64,000 bases of DNA, from contig PAVS01000003.1 in NCBI GenBank assembly GCA_002713145.1, forward strand, positions 3,707 through 67,706. The letters run 5' to 3'. The notes below the pieces were generated by a model. That model ran no database searches. It was given only the letters and a program-made list of their open reading frames with translations, and was not told where the DNA came from. How positions within the stretch are numbered: the first letter of the stretch is position 1; the number at the start of each line of letters is the position of its first letter. The stretch is from Halobacteriovoraceae bacterium (GTDB lineage: Bacteria; Bdellovibrionota; Bacteriovoracia; Bacteriovoracales; Bacteriovoracaceae). Shown one piece after another: positions 1 to 8,515 of this stretch. Position numbers and translations under genes: made by a program.

Positions 1-111
1 TCACAAGTATTTGTTTCAGGTAAAAATGAAGAAAGCACTTATTATAAAGATTCTAGGCCAATAAAAAATATTGAGGTGATAGCTGATCATGTTGGTTTTT
101 TAAGTTTCTAA
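1..111 (+). CDS. C-terminal end of an SSB-like (OB-fold) protein, partial
   Basis: The frame is open from the first base to a TAA at 109-111 and gives the last 36 residues of a protein whose start lies outside the window. The final strand, IEVIADHVGFLSF, resembles the last beta strand of single-stranded-DNA-binding proteins (typically T-E-V-V-A-D-x-V-x-F-L). A second SSB gene beside an integrase is common on phages and integrative elements. The acidic SSB tail (DDDIPF type) is absent, so this would be a tail-less or short SSB. The next gene begins 2 bases after the stop, so the two are probably cotranscribed. The match rests on one short stretch and is tentative. Confidence 0.45.
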   Translation, partial: SQVFVSGKNEESTYYKDSRPIKNIEVIADHVGFLSF

Positions 112-113
112 AT

Positions 114-383
114 ATGAATGAATTTAAAAATAAAAACATTCATAATGCATGTGAGACATGCTATTTTAATAATGGTGCTAAAATTGAGGCACCATTGATC
201 TTTGACAATTTAATATGGTTAACGACAAAAGAAGCTGCTTTGTATCTGCGGAAAAGTGTAAATTCTATTCATAAATTAAGTGCCAATAAACATTTAAGGG
301 CAAGAAAATTTAGAAATAGACTTTATTTCAAAAAAGAAGAATTGGACTATTTATTGGAAACTTCTCAATTTCAGGGAGGTTAA
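114..383 (+). CDS. Excisionase-like helix-turn-helix protein
   Basis: This 89-residue protein has a C-terminal half that reads as a winged helix-turn-helix of the HTH_17/excisionase class (MerR-like fold). The pattern is LTTKEAALYLRKSVNSIHKL for the helices, then a basic stretch (RARKFRNRLYF) and a closing helix KEELDYLL. Such proteins bind DNA and act as Xis directionality factors or small repressors. The N-terminal 35 residues, with a CETC motif, are not recognised. It lies 3 bases upstream of the integrase, the expected place for a recombination directionality factor, so it probably controls excision of the element. DNA binding is well supported; the Xis role is inferred from position. Confidence 0.7.
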   Translation: MNEFKNKNIHNACETCYFNNGAKIEAPLIFDNLIWLTTKEAALYLRKSVNSIHKLSANKHLRARKFRNRLYFKKEELDYLLETSQFQGG

Positions 384-386
384 TTT

Positions 387-1541
387 ATGTCCATTACGAA
401 ATACACTGTTAACGGAGAAACTTACTGGCGTGTGTATGTACACGTCAGAAGTAATACAAACAAGGGTAAGAGATTCCAAAAAACTTTAAAAAAGGTTACA
501 TCTCTTGCTCAGGCTAAAAGAGAAGAAAAAAAACTGATAATGCAATTATCAAAAGAAGCTCAAAGGTATGATGGTCAAGGCTTGTGTTGGGAAGATATAA
601 CTGAACTATGGTGGCAAGAAGTTAAAGCTGGCTATCTAGGTAAGGTTTCCCAACGATCAGCTGAAGGCTATCGAAGCATTATAAAGAAGTGGACTAAAGA
701 TTGGAATGACACTCAAGCATCTTTAATCAATAGAGCTGATGGTAGAAGATTGATTGATAGTCTCGAAAAAGCTAATCTTTCAAGAGCTTATCAAAAGAAA
801 GTAAAAAATATCGTCAATAAAGTTTACGATTGGGGGATTGAGTTTGGATATATCAAAGATGTTAAGGTTTCGCCTCTAAAAGGAATAGTTTTAGATAATA
901 CAGAGCCTAAAGTTCCAGATATATTATCACTCGAAGAAATTAAAAGGTTTCTCACTGCTGCAAACTCTGTGGGCCATAAGTGGTATCCAATTTGGGCATT
1001 TGCTGTTTTAACAGGAATGAGAAGTGGAGAGCTACATGCTCTTACTTGGGATCAAATCGATTTAGAGAAGAACGTCATCTTGGTTGATCGCTCTTATGAC
1101 TCAAATACGAAAACCGTAGGTCCTACAAAAGCGAGATATTGGAGAACAGTACCGATCAATGAGAGTCTTAAAAAGCTGATCTTCGATCTCAAAAAAGATC
1201 CAACTCTTGTAACTCAAGAGTTTGTTCTTCCAAGGTCAAAGGATTGGGATAATGGTGATCAGGCCAATCCTTTAAGAAACTTTTTAAAATCTATCAAAAT
1301 GAAACCAATTAAGTTTCATGCACTAAGGGCATGTTTTGCTACCCAAATGCTTGCTAATGGAGTTTCTGCGCCTATAGTGATGAAAATAGGTGGCTGGAAG
1401 AAATCAGCCACTATGGACATCTATTTGCGGCTAGCTGGGGTTGATACAAAAGGGGCAACTGATTGCCTTGAGTTTATTCCTTCGGAAATTTCATTTGGTG
1501 GAAATCTGGTTGATTTTCAAAAAGCATCTCAAGATAAATAA
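387..1541 (+). CDS. int: Phage/ICE-type tyrosine recombinase (integrase)
   Basis: This 384-residue tyrosine recombinase should catalyse site-specific integration and excision of a mobile element. The N-terminal part is basic and arm-binding-like, followed by a SAM-like core-binding domain (about residues 70-170). The catalytic domain (about 180-365) keeps the expected residues: Arg in TGMRSGEL, Lys in GPTKARYW, His and Arg in FHALRACF, Trp in place of the second His in KIGGWKK, and the Tyr nucleophile in DIYLRLAG. It therefore looks active. It follows the excisionase-like gene by 3 bases and is followed at once by a hairpin terminator. Beyond it the genes are ordinary chromosomal ones, so the element probably extends leftwards out of the window. 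Confidence 0.93.
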   Translation: MSITKYTVNGETYWRVYVHVRSNTNKGKRFQKTLKKVTSLAQAKREEKKLIMQLSKEAQRYDGQGLCWEDITELWWQEVKAGYLGKVSQRSAEGYRSIIKKWTKDWNDTQASLINRADGRRLIDSLEKANLSRAYQKKVKNIVNKVYDWGIEFGYIKDVKVSPLKGIVLDNTEPKVPDILSLEEIKRFLTAANSVGHKWYPIWAFAVLTGMRSGELHALTWDQIDLEKNVILVDRSYDSNTKTVGPTKARYWRTVPINESLKKLIFDLKKDPTLVTQEFVLPRSKDWDNGDQANPLRNFLKSIKMKPIKFHALRACFATQMLANGVSAPIVMKIGGWKKSATMDIYLRLAGVDTKGATDCLEFIPSEISFGGNLVDFQKASQDK

Positions 1542-1549
1542 ATTTAATT

Positions 1550-1581
1550 CATGGGGAAATGACTCTATTTCTCCATGTTTT
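1550..1581 (+). terminator. Hairpin terminator behind the integrase
   Basis: An 11-pair stem (CATGGGGAAAT with ATTTCTCCATG, one G-U pair) closes a 6-base loop 9 bases after the integrase stop codon and is followed by TTTT. The T run is short, so termination may be partial. Confidence 0.6.
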
Positions 1582-1682
1582 CAATCAGCAATTATCAGTA
1601 AATTTCGTGACAATTCTTTTCGTTAATCATAGGATTTTTATGCTAACTGATGCTAAATAATAGTGTTAAGTATCAGTAAACA

Positions 1683-1711
1683 GAGGATTTCTAAAGAATC
1701 CTCCATTTTTT
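1683..1711 (+). terminator. Rho-independent terminator
   Basis: A 7-base-pair stem (GAGGATT with AATCCTC, 7-base loop) is followed by CATTTTTT. Its polarity fits plus-strand transcripts leaving the integrase. It may also shield the converging histidine kinase gene, whose stop lies 17 bases further on. Confidence 0.7.
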
Positions 1712-1727
1712 AAACACTTCTTTCTGA

Positions 1728-2888
1728 TTAGCCAAGTGGCAAAGCAATCTTAAAAATCGACCCTTTATCAATTTCGGACTCAGCTTCTATAAAGCCTTTA
1801 TGGAATTTGATGATCTTGGCCACCAGGGGCAGGCCATAGCCCGTTCCCAATTCGCCGTTGGTGCCTGGGGTTGAAGTTGTCTTCGAGGCATCAAAAATAT
1901 CTACAATCAGCTCTGGGGAAATTCCCACACCTGTATCTTCAATACTGATATGGATGTGATCATCTTTGGTGAACCAGCTGGTTTTAATAGAGCTTCCCTC
2001 ATATGAAAATTTAATGGCATTGGTAAATAAATTGCAAAAGGTCTGTTTCATTCTTTGGTAATCAAAGTCAAAGACCTTGTCATCACCATTCATCTCAAAG
2101 CTAATAGATTTTTTAGCCGCCATATGACTCACTGTACTCCAGGATTCTTGAATAAGTTTCAAGAATGAGTTGGGGGACTTGAGCATTTTGATTTTACCCG
2201 CATCGATAGCACTCATATCCAGAATACTATGGACCATCTCCATAGATGAGGTCGAAGCTAGTTTTAATAATTGAACGGTTTCTCTGGTCTCGTCTTCATT
2301 AGTCTCTTCTTCAATCATCTCAGCCAGTGAGAGAATATTGCCTAAGGGGTTTTTGAGATCATGGGCCACGACTCCCACGAGTCTATTGATTCTATCATTA
2401 GCTTCTTTGAGTTCTTTTTTGATGAGTTTGGATTCAAGGAATCTAGCAATTGTTTTGGCCATAATTTCTATGAGCTCAAATTGTTGAGTTGAAAAATTTT
2501 GATGTCTGATGGTTCGATCTGTAAAATTAATCGTTCCATAGATTTCTCCTTTCACAAAAATAGGAGAGCTTAGGTATGACTCTAGTTTCATATTGACATA
2601 GACTGGGTGCTCACACATTCTTTCAACAGCTCCTACATGAGGAAAGGCCACTGTCTTTTCACTTTCAAAAACTTCTCTACAATAGGTGTCTTGAAGTTGA
2701 AAAACTTGATTGACCTCCAAACCTTCGAGTGGGGAAGAGAAGGCAAGCACTGTATAATTATTATTTTCAATTCTACTTATAATCCCGGTTTCTAGTTTGA
2801 ATATCTTCTTACCAATAGCGAGATATTCTCTAAATAACTCATCTTCAGAATGATAATTTACTGTGATAGCCTGGTGAAGTAATTTCAA
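1728..2888 (-). CDS. GAF-domain sensor histidine kinase (orphan)
   Basis: This 386-residue cytoplasmic kinase has no membrane segment. A GAF domain (about residues 15-155) precedes a HisKA domain with the phosphoacceptor His in VVAHDLKNPLGN (about residue 175). A HATPase_c domain follows, with N box NLFTNAIKF, G1 box DTGVGI and G2 box GTGYGLPL. It should autophosphorylate in response to a small ligand or redox signal. No response regulator lies beside it. The start is odd: TTG is the only usual start codon in this frame, yet the frame stays open about 38 codons upstream with plausible coding character (for example NIENLTETDNYLENL). The N-terminus may therefore be longer or use a rare start. 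Confidence 0.9.
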   Translation of the reverse strand: MKLLHQAITVNYHSEDELFREYLAIGKKIFKLETGIISRIENNNYTVLAFSSPLEGLEVNQVFQLQDTYCREVFESEKTVAFPHVGAVERMCEHPVYVNMKLESYLSSPIFVKGEIYGTINFTDRTIRHQNFSTQQFELIEIMAKTIARFLESKLIKKELKEANDRINRLVGVVAHDLKNPLGNILSLAEMIEEETNEDETRETVQLLKLASTSSMEMVHSILDMSAIDAGKIKMLKSPNSFLKLIQESWSTVSHMAAKKSISFEMNGDDKVFDFDYQRMKQTFCNLFTNAIKFSYEGSSIKTSWFTKDDHIHISIEDTGVGISPELIVDIFDASKTTSTPGTNGELGTGYGLPLVAKIIKFHKGFIEAESEIDKGSIFKIALPLG

Positions 2889-3075
2889 ATTCTCAAGATA
2901 GTTGTCGGTTTCTGTTAAGTTTTCTATGTTAAACTCCCACGTGAAATATTTGGGAATAATAATACCATTTTTATTTGGAAGGGAGAAAACTAAAACTTCT
3001 CATCTAGTTTATGTTTTTAGATTTGAATGGGACAAAGTGGACTTTGCTTGTCGGGTAAGTGCTACTTATCTAAAG

Positions 3076-5046
3076 TTATGAAGTTTTCTTAAGTTTAATC
3101 TTTATTTCAGTAAAATCATTTTCTTTTGAGGTGATAATCAACTCGCCATCGAGTGCTGTGACGATATCATAAACAATGGAGAGGCCTAGCCCGGTTCCTT
3201 CTCCCGTGGGTTTCGTGGTAAAAAATGGCTCTAAGACTTGTTCTTCAAGCTCAGGTTTAATCCCCATTCCATTATCCCGGATCTGGAAGATAATTTTAGT
3301 TTTGATCTGATGAAGCTCTAATTTGATGAGCGGAGATTCTATTTGTTTGTTTTGATACTTCTGGGCGACGGCATCAATAGCGTTCTCAAGTAGGTTGATG
3401 ACGATCCTCTCTATATCTTGGGGTCTACACTTGAAAAGAATATTTTTTTCAATATCTTCTTGAATGTGAATGCCAAAAGTTTTTATTTTCTCATTTTTAG
3501 CTTCCTTGGCAAACAGAATGCTTTTTTGAACTAAATTAGAGAGATCGTTCTCAGAGATTTCTGAGGTGGTTTTATTGAATTTACTCATCATGCCCATCAA
3601 TATTTCATTGGCGCGCACTCCGTTTTTATAAATCATCTCACTTAGTTTTTTTAGTGAGCTCATATCTTGGTTAAACTCTTCGGGTATATTTTTTTGGGAG
3701 ATGGAATCAACGATATCTTCCAGAACTTTGCTTGAATTATTGATAATATTGAGAGGGTTCTTTAATTCATGGGACATTCCTGATCCGAGTCTCCCTAGGG
3801 CAGCTAACTTTTTTTGAGCAATGATTTTCTCTTGATAACGTTTAATTTCTTTTAAGTTTTTTTCTTTCTCTCTATTAAGTTTATCCAATTCAATATTTTT
3901 TGCTTCAAGATTATGCTGATAGCGAATTTTAGGTAAGACATACACCTGGTAGATAATGAGAGTGGTCACTGGGATGAGTAAAAGGAGTATGAATGAAAAA
4001 ACGATGAGGGTGCCCATGTTCTCCAAAACATTATTTCTATAAGTCGATTTATCAATAAAAAGTTTATAGACCCAAGGGGCACTGCTAAGTCGGTACTCAA
4101 AGCTAACGGCATCTTGTTTTTCTTTAAAGTAGGCATCTTTGGTGACGATATCCGCTTCTGTTTGATAGTTGAGGTCAGTGGCCACAAGGACTTGATCAAA
4201 ATTGGAGATAATGACCGCATTACCAGGAAGAGTATTATTAGTTTCAACAAAAGTATCGAGAAATTTTAATATAACATCCACTCCCACTACGCCAATGTAT
4301 TTCTCATTGTCATAAACTGGTTTGGCACTGGTGACCATCATTCCATTCTGTGCCCGATCAAAATAGGCTTTTGTCCAAAATAAATTTCCTTGTAGATTCT
4401 TAGCTGGAGAAGCGAATTCGTTATAGACTTCATAGGCATAATCGAGCCATGAAACAAGACTAGGATGCTTATCCAATATATCCTCAATGGGGATTTTAGG
4501 ATAGATTGAAACAAATTTAGATTGCACGAAAAAATAGCTGAGTGTGACATATTCATTATTGCTGTGAAAAGCGTATTGAAAGGACTGAGCATTGTAGCTG
4601 GCATGGATATATTTTGCCATACGATTATCTAACTCATTTAGATCTCCTACAATAAACATATCACCATAATTTTTGGTGCGTGCAAAGACCGCATCAGAAT
4701 TGAGTCTTAAAAAGTTTTTCTCTTGGTGATAAGTGAAGATATTTTTAAAGGTGGGAAAATCTGTACTAAAATCTGTGAGCTCGTTATTTTTTAAATATTC
4801 AGAAGTTAGATTATGCAATTCGAGGGTATAAGTGGAGACATTTCCGATATTATTATCTAAAGCCCTAGCAATGGAATTGACCTGCTTTTCATACAGTGTG
4901 TTTAATTTCTGACTCTCAATACTATATTGGTAGTAGAGAACTAAGCTCAAAGCCACAAAAAAGAGCATATTAATCAAAAGAATGATGAATATATGCTTCT
5001 TAGTAACGATTGATGAAGCAGTTGGAAAAGGTGATGATTTTGCCAT
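3076..5046 (-). CDS. CACHE-domain membrane sensor histidine kinase (orphan)
   Basis: This 656-residue protein has one membrane segment near residues 18-40, a large periplasmic dCACHE-like sensor region (about 45-340) with the motif YIGVVGVDVILKFL typical of CACHE folds, and a second membrane segment (about 345-370). A coiled coil then leads into HisKA with the acceptor His in SHELKNPLNII (about 427) and a HATPase_c domain (NLLENAIDAV, DNGMGI, GEGTGLGLSIV). It probably senses a small extracellular molecule such as an amino acid or organic acid. No partner response regulator is adjacent. It points away from the HD-GYP-like gene across an intergenic region rich in CTTAAG motifs. The start is ATG. 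Confidence 0.92.
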   Translation of the reverse strand: MAKSSPFPTASSIVTKKHIFIILLINMLFFVALSLVLYYQYSIESQKLNTLYEKQVNSIARALDNNIGNVSTYTLELHNLTSEYLKNNELTDFSTDFPTFKNIFTYHQEKNFLRLNSDAVFARTKNYGDMFIVGDLNELDNRMAKYIHASYNAQSFQYAFHSNNEYVTLSYFFVQSKFVSIYPKIPIEDILDKHPSLVSWLDYAYEVYNEFASPAKNLQGNLFWTKAYFDRAQNGMMVTSAKPVYDNEKYIGVVGVDVILKFLDTFVETNNTLPGNAVIISNFDQVLVATDLNYQTEADIVTKDAYFKEKQDAVSFEYRLSSAPWVYKLFIDKSTYRNNVLENMGTLIVFSFILLLLIPVTTLIIYQVYVLPKIRYQHNLEAKNIELDKLNREKEKNLKEIKRYQEKIIAQKKLAALGRLGSGMSHELKNPLNIINNSSKVLEDIVDSISQKNIPEEFNQDMSSLKKLSEMIYKNGVRANEILMGMMSKFNKTTSEISENDLSNLVQKSILFAKEAKNEKIKTFGIHIQEDIEKNILFKCRPQDIERIVINLLENAIDAVAQKYQNKQIESPLIKLELHQIKTKIIFQIRDNGMGIKPELEEQVLEPFFTTKPTGEGTGLGLSIVYDIVTALDGELIITSKENDFTEIKIKLKKTS

Positions 5047-5068
5047 GATATGGCGGATACTACTTGCT

Positions 5069-5184
5069 CTTAAGCATTTTAAATACTTAAGAATTCACTT
5101 AAGCCAAAAATTGCATAGTTAGACCTTAATTAAAGTAAAGAAATTTGGGCTTTATTCCGTTATGTATTATTAAGAATCCTTAAG
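5069..5184. promoter_or_regulatory. Cluster of four CTTAAG palindromes between divergent genes
   Basis: CTTAAG occurs at 5069, 5086, 5098 and 5179 in the gap between the CACHE kinase and the divergent HD-GYP-like gene. The last copy is half of an inverted pair, TTAAG-AATC-CTTAA (5170-5183). The repetition is visible directly. That it is an operator for a regulator is inference, and AT-rich background contributes. Confidence 0.35.
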
Positions 5185-5221
5185 TTTGCACCATGAGATA
5201 ATATTTTAAAACGGATGGTCT

Positions 5222-6502
5222 ATGAAAACAGCAGTATGTATTAGTAAGAAAAATAATTTTTCTAAACTGATACATTTATTTTTGTCTCAAAAATTTGAAA
5301 AAGTTTATTTTTTCGAAAAATTATCTGAGTCAATCGAAGGGTTAGAGCTTGTTTCACCGGATGTGATTTTTTTATCCAGCTCACTCATTTTGGATGAAGA
5401 TAAGTCAAAGCTCAAAGATCTCTTAGTGCAAAATATTAAAGCCGGCCGTATTGTTTTTGGTAATAATAAGGCCCTCCAATCCGCACTGCCAGAATATTAT
5501 TTTAGTGAACTCGAAAGTATTCAAGTGGTAGAGGATAAGCTCAAGAAAATGTTGAATCTGGATAATCCTGAAGTTTATATACCCGTTTCAATTGAATTTA
5601 TTGATGAAAATGAAATCCAAGATTATGATCTCTATCTAAAAATTTCTTCTAATTTTATAAAGGTTTTTGACGCCCAAGCAAAGGATTCCGAGCTTTATGA
5701 GAAGTATAAACAAAAAGAGGTGAAATTCTTTTATTTGAATGAAAAAGATTATAAAAGGTTTATTCATGCCAATAAGTTTTCTCAAATCTCGTATGATAAT
5801 AAATCTCCCAGTGAAATTATTGGGGACTCTGTGGATTATGCCAAAGAGGTTCTCAAAAATATTAACTTAGAAATTGAAATACCTACTCATGTAACCAGCA
5901 CTATTGATAGACTCGCAGAGGAATATAAACGGGATGAAAAACAAATTTGTGAAAACTTAGAGAAAAGCTTATTTAATCCAGAGACGAGTTACTCCCTAAA
6001 GCTGAATTCTCTTACCATTATTCTTATGCATTTGATTATTGAAAATGTAGAATGGGCGAATAGAGAAGACTTTCGAACTCTGATTTATGCCTGTCTGCTA
6101 CAAAATACATTTATTAATGATCGTCCTGATCTACTCAAAATCTATAAAGAGTCTCAAACGGAAGGCCTGTCTGAAGAGGATCAAGAAGCAGTACAAAGTC
6201 ACGCCTATTATAGTTATAAAAAATCACTCTTACTTAAAAATATTGAGCCAGAAGTAAAGACGATTTTACTCCAGCAAAATGGCTCATTTACCGGTTACGG
6301 TGTGCATAATGTCCCGGTTGGAACCAAGTTAAGTCAGACCCTGAAGCTCTCGGGTGATATGGCCATTATTATTCTCGATTTTTATGAAAGCCAATCTCAT
6401 GATCTCAATGTACTGATAGAGCGTTTAAAAGAAGACCTGGCCACCAAGGGAGAAGAATTCTCTGAGTTTTATCATATAGTCATGAACAAATTTATCCTTT
6501 AA
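5222..6502 (+). CDS. Degenerate receiver plus degenerate HD-GYP protein
   Basis: This 426-residue cytoplasmic protein is laid out like a receiver-HD-GYP cyclic-di-GMP phosphodiesterase, but the key residues are gone. The N-terminal Rossmann-like segment (1-115) has SPDVIFLSSS where a receiver would carry the phosphoacceptor Asp. A middle domain (about 120-200) reads YDLYLKISSNFIKVFD. In the C-terminal helical domain the HD pair is replaced (ACLLQNTF near 288 instead of ALLHDIGK), and the HHE-GYP loop is reduced to QQNGSFTGYGVHNVP (near 350). It is therefore unlikely to hydrolyse c-di-GMP and more likely acts as a binding or scaffold protein. The neighbouring lipoprotein gene starts 34 bases downstream. 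Confidence 0.7.
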   Translation: MKTAVCISKKNNFSKLIHLFLSQKFEKVYFFEKLSESIEGLELVSPDVIFLSSSLILDEDKSKLKDLLVQNIKAGRIVFGNNKALQSALPEYYFSELESIQVVEDKLKKMLNLDNPEVYIPVSIEFIDENEIQDYDLYLKISSNFIKVFDAQAKDSELYEKYKQKEVKFFYLNEKDYKRFIHANKFSQISYDNKSPSEIIGDSVDYAKEVLKNINLEIEIPTHVTSTIDRLAEEYKRDEKQICENLEKSLFNPETSYSLKLNSLTIILMHLIIENVEWANREDFRTLIYACLLQNTFINDRPDLLKIYKESQTEGLSEEDQEAVQSHAYYSYKKSLLLKNIEPEVKTILLQQNGSFTGYGVHNVPVGTKLSQTLKLSGDMAIIILDFYESQSHDLNVLIERLKEDLATKGEEFSEFYHIVMNKFIL

Positions 6503-6536
6503 AATAAGCAGACTTTGATTTATAGGGAGTTCTTTT

Positions 6537-7166
6537 ATGAAATTAATCATGTTCACTTTGCTCGTTTTTACTTTTGGTTGTTCAAGTATTTATTATAATT
6601 TTTGGGAAACCTTAGGCCAAGAAAAAAGAGACCTATTAGCATCCAACCTTGAAAAAACAAATTCCACCCAAAAAGATCTAGCCGATGATTTTAAAGATTC
6701 TCTCGAGCGAATTAGAAGTGAATATAGCTTTGAAGAGGGAAAGTTAGAAAAGACATATGACGAGCTCTCACTTGATCTTGAAAAGGCAAAAGATAGATCT
6801 CAATTACTCTCTGAGCGTATCGAGAAAACCACCAATGTTGCAGAAGATTTATTTGAGGAGTGGGAAGACGAAGCAGATGAGCTCGATAACAAAGAGTATA
6901 AGAAAAAGAGTTTAAGTAAGTTAAAAGCCACCAAGAAAAAGTTTTATGCCACTCTTACTCAGTTGCAGAAAGTAGAAGCTTCAGTGAAGCCTATTCTTAA
7001 AAAATTTGAAGATAGGGTAATATTTATCAAACATAATCTCAATGCCAAGGTTGTCGGGAATCTAAGAGTGGAATTTAAAAATATTGAAAAAGACATGAAC
7101 AGTTTGATAGCAGAAATTAATTCTTCTACCAAACAGGCCAATAGCTTTATCAAAGAAATTGAGTGA
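6537..7166 (+). CDS. DUF2959 family lipoprotein
   Basis: This 209-residue exported protein has a short signal peptide ending in a lipobox (LVFTFGC, acylated Cys near 15). The rest is almost wholly alpha-helical coiled coil rich in Lys and Glu. The segment YYNFWETLGQEKRDLL and the overall layout match the DUF2959 family of Gram-negative envelope proteins, whose function is unknown. A good ribosome-binding site (AGGGAG) precedes the ATG. It converges with the DUF305 gene, leaving 11 bases between the stops. Family assignment is from pattern memory. Confidence 0.7.
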   Translation: MKLIMFTLLVFTFGCSSIYYNFWETLGQEKRDLLASNLEKTNSTQKDLADDFKDSLERIRSEYSFEEGKLEKTYDELSLDLEKAKDRSQLLSERIEKTTNVAEDLFEEWEDEADELDNKEYKKKSLSKLKATKKKFYATLTQLQKVEASVKPILKKFEDRVIFIKHNLNAKVVGNLRVEFKNIEKDMNSLIAEINSSTKQANSFIKEIE

Positions 7167-7177
7167 AGGGACGAGGG

Positions 7178-7744
7178 TTACTCAGAGAGTAGATCGTTCG
7201 TATTTTCTAGGTTATCCACCCTTGGTTTAAAATATGTGTCTGGAATAGGTCTTTGTAGGGACTCGTAATAAGTTTTCACGATCCCATTCTCTTCAATATC
7301 ATTGATAAGCCAGGCCATTTGCTCGATTTGTTGCTGATGCTGACTTTGAATTTCATTGGCAATTCTTTTCACACGATAGTCTTGTATGATAGCCCGCTCG
7401 CTACTCAACATTGATGCTGAATGGTTGGGGATAACCGACTTTAGGTAGTCTGTGTCATTAATGGCCACTTGGGTGCGCATCAGCCCCAGTGTGACGATAA
7501 AAACGATCATACTTGAAAGATAGATTGTGATGGTGGCACTTTTCTTTCTATAATATTTTTGCATAAAGACCATGAAAACGATACCAAGTGTGGCCCCCAT
7601 GAGTAGAGTCATATAATAGCGGCTCTCACTCCAATAGACATGACTAGAATCAAAAGTATTGAGGTAGCTTATGCCAAATATGGCCATCATCGCTGTGATA
7701 AGCATAAAGACAAATTTCATATAATCTTTCGTTGTATCGTTCAT
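7178..7744 (-). CDS. DUF305-type membrane protein
   Basis: This 188-residue protein has three predicted membrane helices in the first 90 residues (MKFVFMLITAMMAIFGI, YYMTLLMGATLGIVFMVF and TIYLSSMIVFIVTLGLM). A soluble ferritin-like helical domain follows, reading IPNHSASMLSSERAI then QQQIEQMAWLINDIEENG. This matches the membrane-anchored DUF305 layout (M-I-P-H-H-S ... Q-x-x-E-I-x-x-M). The family has been linked to metal handling but lacks a firm activity. The usual HH pair is NH here, so a metal-binding role may be weakened. It stands alone and diverges from the next gene. Confidence 0.7.
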   Translation of the reverse strand: MNDTTKDYMKFVFMLITAMMAIFGISYLNTFDSSHVYWSESRYYMTLLMGATLGIVFMVFMQKYYRKKSATITIYLSSMIVFIVTLGLMRTQVAINDTDYLKSVIPNHSASMLSSERAIIQDYRVKRIANEIQSQHQQQIEQMAWLINDIEENGIVKTYYESLQRPIPDTYFKPRVDNLENTNDLLSE

Positions 7745-7847
7745 AACATCTCCTTGGAGCTATTATAAGTTTTGTGAATTTGGTAATCTTATATCTAATG
7801 CTTAAAATATGTTGAGATATGTACAAAGTTAAAGGTAAGATATAGAT

Positions 7848-8513
7848 ATGCATACTAAGTTTCGACCGCTCTTCATTCTCTTTGCCCTTTTTGTCATGGG
7901 GATAGGGTGTTATTTTTTTTATGGGCTTAAAACAGGGATGCTCTTTAAGAATATCGAAAAAGCTAGAGTCGGAAAAAATATCAAAGATGAGAATGTTGAA
8001 ATTTATTCGACAAATATAAGCCAATACATCAAGCGAACAACATTCAAGCTAGAAAAACCAAATTGTACTGTTGCCTGGGATGTCATCTCTGACAGTTTAG
8101 CTTTTGGAAAACAGCTGAGATTAATTTATGCTCCCTCTCAAGCCCAAAAATGTCAGATCAACCAAGCTTTGTTTGAGAGTTACCAATTATCTGTATTAAA
8201 AAAAGTCATCAAAAGATATGACCCAAAGGATTTTAATAAAATTGAACTCAGTCAATTGAAAGATTGGCCTTTTATAGATGATTTAGCTAAATTACAAGAT
8301 CAGCTTAAAACCATTTCTCCTCCAAGAGTTGATACTTTAGAGGTTATCTCGCTTTTCAAAAAGAATAATAGTTTTAAAAATTTAAAAGATTTATTTAAAA
8401 GATTTGATATGGATATTGAGCTAGAGAATATGGGTGTCACTTCAATTTCTCTAGAAAAGCAAACCTTAGCTGCCAGCCATGTGGTCTTTTCGGTAGAGTT
8501 TAAAAAGGATTAG
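7848..8513 (+). CDS. Single-pass membrane-anchored protein, unknown function
   Basis: This 221-residue protein is not recognised. It has one N-terminal membrane segment (about residues 7-27, LFILFALFVMGIGCYFFYG) that could be a signal anchor, and a mixed alpha/beta remainder with two cysteines (NCTVAW and KCQINQ) that might form a disulfide if periplasmic. Two bases separate it from the downstream YdjM-like gene, so the two are probably cotranscribed. Confidence 0.6.
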   Translation: MHTKFRPLFILFALFVMGIGCYFFYGLKTGMLFKNIEKARVGKNIKDENVEIYSTNISQYIKRTTFKLEKPNCTVAWDVISDSLAFGKQLRLIYAPSQAQKCQINQALFESYQLSVLKKVIKRYDPKDFNKIELSQLKDWPFIDDLAKLQDQLKTISPPRVDTLEVISLFKKNNSFKNLKDLFKRFDMDIELENMGVTSISLEKQTLAASHVVFSVEFKKD

Positions 8514-8515
8514 AG

